IMG/VR virus record: IMGVR_UViG_3300038436_000044
Location: 1 to 30,235 of that record
DNA length: 30,235 nucleotides
From: a virus
Strand: one strand, 5' to 3'
In this document: piece after piece, positions 5,040 through 11,023 of the stretch
Position numbering within the stretch: position 1 is the stretch's first letter
Layout: each line of letters opens with the position of its first letter
Translations under genes and position numbers: made by a program
Notes under the pieces: model-generated
What the model was told of the DNA's origin: nothing
Database searches by the model: none
What the model saw: the letters and a program-made list of their open reading frames with translations, nothing else

Positions 5040-7654
5040 AAAGACTCCTGGCGTGGCTTTGTGTTTACATGCTCCTGCTTCAGCCCCTTGTGGCGGGTGC
5101 GGCGACATTCAACGCCGTCACATGCGGCCTGGATGATGTCCGCGACGCCGTGAGCGCGGCCGAGGCGGCAGGTTACGGCCACACGGTGAGCGTGCCCGCA
5201 GGCAACTGTACGTGGACGCCGAATCCAAAAACCGACGCGTTGACCATCACCAAGTACATGACCCTCCAGGGCGCCGGCATGGATGGGACTGGAACGAATA
5301 TAACGCAGGGCATCAACAGCACGTTTTACGGGTTGATAAGGTACACCCCGGATCAAACCTCCAGGGACGCCGAGGACCTGAGAGGCGGGCTGTTTAGGGT
5401 GACCGGGTTCGAGTTCGACGGCACTTCTCCGGTGGGAGAAAACTATCTGATCACCAGCAGGGGGATCGTGCTCAGTTCGAATGCCACCGACAAGTATTAC
5501 TACAATATCCGCGTGGATCATTGCTCGTTTTATAACTTCAACAACTACTGGAACACCCCCGACCACACGAGCAACGACCCGGTTTACTACGGTTACGGCC
5601 TTCATCTCGAAGGGCTTTTCTTCGGGGTGATGGATAACTGTTACCATAATTTCTCGAGAGGCATGAACGCCTATGCCATCGGTGGCCAGAATGCGGGCTA
5701 CGGCTGGATAAGGGCGCCCGTCGAGCTCGGCTCAGAGCACGCCTTTTTCATCGAGGATTGCGAGTTCGACAATTTCTTCCGCATCGTGGGATCAGGACAC
5801 GGCGGGAGATACGTGCTCAGGTTCAACCGATCGCATGACGTGCAGACGACGAGCGACGTGCACAGCAACGTGTGGTCGGATATGCACGGCAACTTTCAAC
5901 GGTGCTGCTTTCTGACCCCCACGCCCGCTTTTTTCCCGGAAACGCCCACCGGCCAGGTGCGCGGCACGGTGCTCTCGGAAGGATATTGCAACAAGATCGA
6001 CGATGCACCGGCCACCACGGCGACCAGGTCGCACTTGTGGGGACATCGAGGCGGAATAAGCGTGTTTTGGGGAAACCTTATCGACATTCCCCGGAACGCC
6101 CGGGTGTGGATCAGCGAGGAGGACGCGCTCTATTACTTCAAGACCGTACCCACGGTTGTGAATTATGGCGGCATCAATTACATGGCAAAGGTGGACCATG
6201 TGGCCGACAACGACAACAAGCCACCAAACGCCACTTACTGGACCACCGCAATAAATCAGAATCAGCGGGTTTACCCCTGGACTCTTGGAGCGCACTACAA
6301 GAACAACCATGGCTATGACCCGGTGCGAGATTCTTACTATTGGCTCAATTCCAACGTGAACGCGAGCGGGAGCTATTCTGTAAACGTCAACAACATGTGC
6401 TCCACGGGCCTTGACGGTTTAGAGTACTGCTCCGGCAGTTACATTCAGGAGAACCGCGACTGGTGGCAGGAAAAAACCTCTTTCGCCGGCTCCTCCGGCG
6501 TGGGTGTTGGCACCAGGGCGCAGATGGACGCGATCACGCCGACCGCCCCGGGCGTGGGTTTCTTTGTGCAGAACGAGGGGACATGGAACACCAGCGCGGG
6601 CACGAGCGGCCGGCACAATCCTCTCGGCTACACCGGCCAGGGAAGACTCTACCGCTCGGTGAGCAACGGCCAGGGCGGGTACCAGTGGCAGCTCTATTAC
6701 GAGCCGTACACATACCCGCACCCGCTCCGGAACGAGGGCGGCACGCCTCCGGAACCCGAGTGTGACGCGAGCCACCTGTATCTATGCACCGAGAGCGGTC
6801 CCTGCATTGCAGCCGGCGGGTACTGGTGGGGCACGCCTGCGCAGTGCAACGCCACGCCAGAACCCACGTGCTCCACGGATCCGGACTATTGCGCGGATGA
6901 GGCGACGTGCACCGCGGCCGGCTGGCATTACTATGACGGCGATTGCCACGCGGACCCGGCGCCCTCGTGCGCGGCGCCGTACTATGAGCAATGCACCGAC
7001 GGCCCGAGCTGCACGGCCATCGGCGGAGTGTGGCAGGAAGAGAGCGGCGCCGCAGATCCGCAGATCCCCGCGGCCCTCGATTACAGCGCCGGCGGGTGGG
7101 CTCCTGTAGGCGCCGTGGACCTGGTCGACGCCGTGAACGAGCCAACCGCGGACGACGATGCGAGCTATACGGCCACCACGGGCACGGAGACCCTGAGATA
7201 CCTGTATTCCCGGGCCACCACGATCGGAACGGCATCAAGCGTAGTGGTGACGATCCGGACCAGGAACACCACGGGCGCCGGCACCATGCGGGCTCACCTC
7301 CGCCTGGCCGGCTCGAATTACTATGGGACCACGTTTGACGTGGGAACGGGATACCAGGATTACGTCACCATCTGGACATATAACCCGAGGACCATGCAGG
7401 CCTGGACCCCGGACGACTTGAACGGCCTGGGCGACAATTACCTGCACTCCTACGGCCTGAATCCCGTCACCGTGAGCGGAGAGGTCCGTGTCACGGCCGT
7501 GAAGATCACCCCCCAGGGGACAAGGTATGCATGTGCGGCGCCGGACGATCCTCCGGATCCGCCGGCTACATCAGCGGGCATCATCCAGCCCTGGGCCGGG
7601 AGCACGCCGTCGCAGTACAACGCCGGCGGCGGAGTGGCAATGCCGGCCTATTGA
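5036..7654 (+). CDS. Large exported beta-helix protein with Cys-rich repeats
   Basis: An 872-residue protein whose ATG overlaps the previous TGA. Residues 1-23 are a signal peptide ending GAA before TF. Residues ~25-330 look like a right-handed parallel beta-helix (pectate-lyase-like), with LRGGLFRVTGFEFDG, YNIRVDHCSFYNF, MDNCYHNFSRGMNA and FFIEDCEFDNF as successive coils. Residues ~576-672 hold three cysteine-rich repeats of the form C-x4-C-T-x-x-G/A-x-x-G-x-W with a fourth Cys. Residues ~680-835 form a beta-sandwich with DDDASYTATTGTETLRYLY and the NPRTMQAWTPDDLNGL motif common in phage-associated extracellular proteins. The tail is Pro/Gly-rich. The fold suggests a tail-spike-like glycan binder or depolymerase, but the signal peptide argues for export from the producing cell. 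Catalytic residues cannot be assigned by eye. Confidence 0.7.
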   Translation: MKRLLAWLCVYMLLLQPLVAGAATFNAVTCGLDDVRDAVSAAEAAGYGHTVSVPAGNCTWTPNPKTDALTITKYMTLQGAGMDGTGTNITQGINSTFYGLIRYTPDQTSRDAEDLRGGLFRVTGFEFDGTSPVGENYLITSRGIVLSSNATDKYYYNIRVDHCSFYNFNNYWNTPDHTSNDPVYYGYGLHLEGLFFGVMDNCYHNFSRGMNAYAIGGQNAGYGWIRAPVELGSEHAFFIEDCEFDNFFRIVGSGHGGRYVLRFNRSHDVQTTSDVHSNVWSDMHGNFQRCCFLTPTPAFFPETPTGQVRGTVLSEGYCNKIDDAPATTATRSHLWGHRGGISVFWGNLIDIPRNARVWISEEDALYYFKTVPTVVNYGGINYMAKVDHVADNDNKPPNATYWTTAINQNQRVYPWTLGAHYKNNHGYDPVRDSYYWLNSNVNASGSYSVNVNNMCSTGLDGLEYCSGSYIQENRDWWQEKTSFAGSSGVGVGTRAQMDAITPTAPGVGFFVQNEGTWNTSAGTSGRHNPLGYTGQGRLYRSVSNGQGGYQWQLYYEPYTYPHPLRNEGGTPPEPECDASHLYLCTESGPCIAAGGYWWGTPAQCNATPEPTCSTDPDYCADEATCTAAGWHYYDGDCHADPAPSCAAPYYEQCTDGPSCTAIGGVWQEESGAADPQIPAALDYSAGGWAPVGAVDLVDAVNEPTADDDASYTATTGTETLRYLYSRATTIGTASSVVVTIRTRNTTGAGTMRAHLRLAGSNYYGTTFDVGTGYQDYVTIWTYNPRTMQAWTPDDLNGLGDNYLHSYGLNPVTVSGEVRVTAVKITPQGTRYACAAPDDPPDPPATSAGIIQPWAGSTPSQYNAGGGVAMPAY

Positions 7655-7822
7655 GATAAGCGTTTTCCGGGAAATCCGGGCAACCGGATCCGGCGCACTG
7701 ATCGGTAAGACCGATCCGGCAGAGCGGGCCGCAAAAACCGCGAGGGAGGATCCGCATGTTGCGGGGAGTCCTTACCCGAGGATGAGAGGGAAAAACATTC
7801 TTGGTAAAGGAGGAACCGTAAC
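7655..7822 (+). promoter_or_regulatory. Leader region before the capsid gene, with hairpin
   Basis: A gap of 168 bases between the exported cassette and the capsid gene. It contains GATCGGT-AAG-ACCGATC (7700-7716), a 7-bp stem with a 3-nt loop, just after the palindrome CCGGATCCGG (7684-7693), which can pair in alternative ways with it. A well-formed ribosome-binding site, AAAGGAGG, precedes the capsid ATG. I see no convincing sigma-70 promoter. It may be an mRNA processing or stability element for the highly expressed capsid gene. Confidence 0.35.
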
Positions 7823-8692
7823 ATGAGCTTTGAAATCACAACCGCTTTTGTAAAGCAGTACGGCGACAACATCGAGGTGATGTCGCAGCAGAAGGGCTCC
7901 AAGCTCCGATCGTCCGTAGGCCTCAAGACGGGCATTCGCGGCAAGGAGTATTTTCACGACCAGGTGGCCGCTACCGCAGCCCGCAAGAGAACCAATCGCC
8001 ACGCCGACACCCCGCTCATTTCCACGCCGCACCGCAGGAGGAAACTTTTCCTGTATGATTTCGACTGGGCGGACCTGATCGACGATCTCGACAAGGTAAA
8101 GATGCTCGCCGACCCGACGAGCCCGTATGCCATCAACGCGGCGTACGCCATGGGCCGGAGCATGGACGACGAGATCATCGCGTGCGCCAACGCCACGGCC
8201 TACACGGGCGTGGACGGCGCGACCTCCACGCCCTTCGACACGACCAACAATCAGATTCTCCACGGCTCCGTCGGCATGAGCGTGGCCAAGCTCCTGCTCA
8301 CGAAACGGAAACTTGACGTGAGCGAGGACACGGAGACCAAGCGGCACATCCTGGTTTCAGCGGCGGAAGTGGCCGATCTCCTGAACGAGGCCGAGGTTAA
8401 GAGCGCGGACTACAACACCGTGAAGGCCCTGGCAATGGGCCAGATCAATACCTTCATCGGCTTCGATTTCCACCAGACCGAGCGGCTTTCCTACAGCTCT
8501 TCGACCGGGATCAGGCTCTGCCTGGCCTGGATCGAGGACGGGATCCTGCTCGGGATCGGCGTTGACATCGAGGCCGTGATCAGCCGCAGGGCCGACAAGA
8601 ACAACGCATACCAGCCCTATTACAAGATGTCGATCGGCGCCACGAGAACCGACGAGCGCAAGGTGGTGGAGATCGGCACGTACCACGCTTAA
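7823..8692 (+). CDS. Major capsid protein
   Basis: A 289-residue protein with no signal peptide, started at an ATG after AAAGGAGGAACCGTAAC. It begins MSFEITTAFVKQYGDNIEVM and carries QQKGSKLR, a middle RRRKLFLYDFDWADLIDD, AYAMGRSMDDEIIACAN and the C-terminal YYKMSIGATRTDERKVVEI. These are hallmark stretches of the ~300-residue capsid protein family of temperate podoviruses (HK97-like fold, Phage_capsid_2-type). It forms the icosahedral shell built around the scaffold. A strong hairpin after the stop codon agrees with capsid genes being transcribed at high level and then attenuated. The unusual feature is the 5 kb separating it from the scaffold gene. Confidence 0.88.
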   Translation: MSFEITTAFVKQYGDNIEVMSQQKGSKLRSSVGLKTGIRGKEYFHDQVAATAARKRTNRHADTPLISTPHRRRKLFLYDFDWADLIDDLDKVKMLADPTSPYAINAAYAMGRSMDDEIIACANATAYTGVDGATSTPFDTTNNQILHGSVGMSVAKLLLTKRKLDVSEDTETKRHILVSAAEVADLLNEAEVKSADYNTVKALAMGQINTFIGFDFHQTERLSYSSSTGIRLCLAWIEDGILLGIGVDIEAVISRRADKNNAYQPYYKMSIGATRTDERKVVEIGTYHA

Positions 8693-8698
8693 CCGATA

Positions 8699-8722
8699 GC
8701 GAGGAGCCGTTTGGCTCCTCGC
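8699..8722 (+). terminator. Hairpin after the capsid gene
   Basis: A perfect 10-bp GC-rich stem, GCGAGGAGCC / GGCTCCTCGC, with a GTTT loop, seven bases after the capsid stop. It is followed by GAATAAAATC, so there is no U-tract. It is more likely an attenuator or 3' mRNA stabiliser than a full terminator. T7 places its terminator at the same point, after the capsid gene. Confidence 0.6.
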
Positions 8723-8749
8723 GAATAAAATCAAAGGAGGATTTTGACC

Positions 8750-9226
8750 ATGTTTACAACGATTATTCTTGTTTCGCTTTGCGCCCTGGGGCTCTTCCTG
8801 CTCATGCAGATGGCCGACGGGGCGAACTATGCCAAGGCGGTAAGCCCCACGCCGGCGACCTTCATGGGCGCCGAGTGGGACGGCCGCGTCATTGCAGAGC
8901 ACGACAGCTACACCTTTGCCGCGGCGGCGATCGGCGCCACGGTCAACGTCGGCGTTCTCAAGCCGGGCGAGGTGTTCCTCTTCGGTTTCGTCACCCTGGG
9001 GGCCACGCTCGGGGCCAGCACAACCCTGGCCCTTGGAGATGCGGGATCCGCCACCAGGTACATGGCCGCAGTCGCATCGACCGCGGCCGGGATCCTGTGG
9101 GCGGCGGACCAGGCGGGCGTCGGCTATAAGAACGAGACCCAGGCCGACATCCCGATCCTTGTCACATTAGGCGGCGGCGAGGCCACGGGCGCAATCGAGG
9201 TGGTGATCGTCAAGGCCAGGCAATAG
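8750..9226 (+). CDS. Capsid-associated (decoration-like) protein with N-terminal hydrophobic segment
   Basis: A 158-residue protein behind AAAGGAGG, nine bases from the ATG. Residues 1-22 are strongly hydrophobic (MFTTIILVSLCALGLFLLMQ), like a signal peptide or anchor. The rest matches the pattern of a small virion protein usually found directly after the capsid gene: GRVIAEHDSYTFAAAAIGAT, LKPGEVFLFGFVTLGATLG, TTLALGDAGSATRYMAA and a closing GGGEATGAIEVVIVKA. Relatives normally lack the N-terminal hydrophobic stretch, as far as I know. It stops with TAG, a clear case of TAG used as a stop in this genome. The probable role is capsid decoration or stabilisation, from position and pattern. Confidence 0.65.
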   Translation: MFTTIILVSLCALGLFLLMQMADGANYAKAVSPTPATFMGAEWDGRVIAEHDSYTFAAAAIGATVNVGVLKPGEVFLFGFVTLGATLGASTTLALGDAGSATRYMAAVASTAAGILWAADQAGVGYKNETQADIPILVTLGGGEATGAIEVVIVKARQ

Positions 9227-9230
9227 CGCC

Positions 9231-9911
9231 ATGTGGATCATTAGGGGCATAGCAGGCCGGGGCGAGGCCCCGGCCTGTGCCGGCACCCGCAACGGCGCGG
9301 CTGTGGTGATGGGGACGGCCAGGTGCGTGTGGGACGATATTGCACGATGTAGGAGCAAGCTCCTGCTTGCGACAGATCGCGGCCAGGAGGCCGCTCCTAC
9401 GGGGACCAGGTTCAAGGTGATCGCCATTAACGGCATGGTGCTCTTTTACCCTGGCCGGATCCATCACGCGGTTTCCATGCACCCGGCCGAGCTCGGGCAC
9501 TGGCAGAAACTCCGGGAGATCTACGGCGACCGGGATCCGAGCACATTTCTCACTCATTCCTACCGCAGGCCCGAGGAGGGCGGACCACCCGACGTGGTTT
9601 GGGACATCCAGGGCGCGATCGCCGGCACGTCCGGGCTCCTGGCCGTCATGGTCGGGCTCGCCCTGGGCTACCAGAGGATCATTCTATGCGGCGTGCCTCT
9701 CGACGGGAGCGGCCACGTGTACGACGATCCGGAGACGATAACGAGGCAATTCACACAGGAGTGGCTCGCCATGGAATGGGCCAAGGCGGGCAAGCAGTAT
9801 TTCGACGACAGGGTCCGGAGCATGTCGGGAAACACCCGGGCATGGTTCGGGGAGCCCACAAAGGAGTGGCTGCATGGATCTCTACAGCAAGGAGCAACAG
9901 GAGAAGTTTGA
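9231..9911 (+). CDS. Rossmann-like phage protein (MptE/DUF115-like or sialyltransferase-like) carrying a REPIN-like insert
   Basis: A 226-residue protein of a family found in phage structural regions. The opening strand AVVMGTARCVWDDIARC, then FKVIAINGMVLFYPG, HHAVSMHPAELGHWQKLRE, TSGLLAVMVGLALGYQRIILCGVPLDGSGH and an HVYDDPE end suggest a Rossmann-like sugar- or nucleotide-binding fold of the DUF115/MptE or sialyltransferase type. The exact family is unsure. Between DDIARC and RFKVIAIN lies an in-frame segment, SKLLLATDRGQEAAPT, encoded by a 52-bp palindromic repeat (9349-9400) that does not belong to the family. A GC hairpin (9253-9277) lies near the N-terminus. The start at 9231 has a weak ribosome-binding site. 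It overlaps the methyltransferase by 38 nt, so the two probably act together, for example on virion or cell-surface modification. Confidence 0.6.
   Translation: MWIIRGIAGRGEAPACAGTRNGAAVVMGTARCVWDDIARCRSKLLLATDRGQEAAPTGTRFKVIAINGMVLFYPGRIHHAVSMHPAELGHWQKLREIYGDRDPSTFLTHSYRRPEEGGPPDVVWDIQGAIAGTSGLLAVMVGLALGYQRIILCGVPLDGSGHVYDDPETITRQFTQEWLAMEWAKAGKQYFDDRVRSMSGNTRAWFGEPTKEWLHGSLQQGATGEV
9253..9277 (+). repeat. GC-rich hairpin near the start of the Rossmann-like gene
   Basis: A perfect 11-bp inverted repeat, CAGGCCGGGGC / GCCCCGGCCTG, with a 3-nt GAG loop. It lies within codons 8-16 of the gene as called, or between genes if the true start is further downstream. No U-tract follows. It may act on translation or be a second dispersed repeat. 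Confidence 0.6.
9349..9400 (+). repeat. REPIN-like inverted pair of REP elements, in frame within a gene
   Basis: Two 24-nt REP-like units face each other, 9349-9372 and 9377-9400 (the latter on the minus strand), separated by CAGA. Both begin GTAGGAGC and end GCGA. They differ at the stem positions, AAGC...GCTT against GGCC...GGCC, that is by compensatory changes that keep each hairpin. The GTAGGAGCGGCCTCC type is a known chromosomal REP family mobilised by RAYT transposases. Here it is read through as coding sequence without breaking the frame. Confidence 0.85.
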
Positions 9912-10461
9912 AAAAGTCTGGGATCCGGAGGGCGAGGGCAGGTACCGCCTGGGATCCCCGGGCCACCGCCTGGTGAAGGTTTTCACGGAATATGCGCCGG
10001 CCGGGTGCGTGGTCAACGACTACGGCGCCGGAACGGGCAGGGCGGCCGTGGCCCTGGCAAGGGCGGGCTACAGGGTGAACATGGTGGACATCGCCACAAA
10101 CGCCCTGGAGGAGGAGGCCCTGGAGTTCGTGAAAAAGGGCATGCTCACCTGGACGCACGCGAGCCTGTGGGAGCTCCCCATGAGATTCCCCAAGGCCGAT
10201 TGGGGGTTTTGCATCGATGTCCTTATGACCCTGCCGCCCGAGCGGGCCACCCAGGCGCTTTCCGAGATCAGGAGGACTTGCAGCAACCTCTTTGTGCAGG
10301 TGGACAACTGGTCGGATCCCAGGCTCGGCATGGAGATGCACCCCGTACGGATGGACGCCGAGCACTGGCAGGCCGGGCTCCTGGTTTACTGGCCGGAGGT
10401 GACCCGAATCGCGAGCGTCGAGGATTCGAGGCGGTACATATTCGTATGCAGGAGGGGATAA
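9874..10461 (+). CDS. SAM-dependent methyltransferase
   Basis: A 195-residue class I methyltransferase. Residues 46-55, VVNDYGAGTG, form motif I (the SAM-binding glycine loop). VNMVDIA places the acidic residue at the end of the second strand (D72), and WGFCIDVLMTLPPE (about residues 110-125) matches motif IV/post-IV. The substrate is unknown; the lack of an N/D-PP-Y/W motif argues against a DNA amino-methyltransferase, and the small size fits a sugar or small-molecule methylase. It starts inside the preceding Rossmann-like gene and ends immediately before the tail tube A gene (TAA ATG). The pair lies between capsid and tail tube genes, where T7 has none. Confidence 0.8.
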   Translation: MDLYSKEQQEKFEKVWDPEGEGRYRLGSPGHRLVKVFTEYAPAGCVVNDYGAGTGRAAVALARAGYRVNMVDIATNALEEEALEFVKKGMLTWTHASLWELPMRFPKADWGFCIDVLMTLPPERATQALSEIRRTCSNLFVQVDNWSDPRLGMEMHPVRMDAEHWQAGLLVYWPEVTRIASVEDSRRYIFVCRRG

Positions 10462-11022
10462 ATGGACTCGCAGGTCGCAGTGATCAACGAGGCCCTGCTC
10501 TTGCTCGGCGTGGACGAGATCATGGACATCGAGGAAAACTCCACGCCGGCGCGAAAAGCAAAGGCAGCCTGGCCGGGCACCCGCGACGAGGTGATGAGGG
10601 TTCACCCGTGGAAGTGCTGCTCCTTCAGGGCGTCCCTGGCCCAGGCCGGCACGCCGCCGGCGTGGGGCTGGTCTTATCGGTACCAGCTCCCCACGGATCC
10701 CTATTGTTTGCGCGTGCTCAGGATGGAAGATCCCGAGGCCGCGTGGACCGTCGAGGGCCGGTCTCTCCTCACGAACGAGACTACGGCGAACATCCTCCAT
10801 ATCGGCCGCGTGGACATCATTCCTAATTGGGACGCCCTTCTGGCCGAGTGCGTGGCCGGCAAGCTGGCCGCGAAGCTCGCTTTTAAGCTGACCGCATCGA
10901 GCAAGCTCCGGACCGAGATGTTCGATTATTACAACAAGATCCTCAAGGAGGCCCGGAGCGTGGACGCCATGGAGGGCCAGGCGGAGCGGGATTCTGTGGA
11001 CTGGATCAGCGCGAGGTACTGA
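10462..11022 (+). CDS. Tail tubular protein A (gp11-like)
   Basis: A 186-residue protein with the features of T7 gp11: an N-terminal helix VAVINEALLLLGVDEIMDI, a short ARKAKAAWPGTRDEVMRVHPWKC motif, the W-x-Y-x-Y-x-L-P segment GWSYRYQLPTDPYCLRV, and the C-terminal LAAKLAFKLTASSKLRTEMF...YYNKIL helix. It forms the adaptor ring between portal and nozzle in podovirus tails. The start is the ATG directly after the methyltransferase stop, and one base separates it from the tube B gene. Length (about 190 in the family) and synteny both fit. Confidence 0.88.
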   Translation: MDSQVAVINEALLLLGVDEIMDIEENSTPARKAKAAWPGTRDEVMRVHPWKCCSFRASLAQAGTPPAWGWSYRYQLPTDPYCLRVLRMEDPEAAWTVEGRSLLTNETTANILHIGRVDIIPNWDALLAECVAGKLAAKLAFKLTASSKLRTEMFDYYNKILKEARSVDAMEGQAERDSVDWISARY

Positions 11023-11023
11023 C

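Noticed and set aside
7756-7785. Nine-codon leader peptide MLRGVLTRG with a GGAGG site before the capsid gene
   Set aside because: Too short to support; could be chance in a purine-rich leader.
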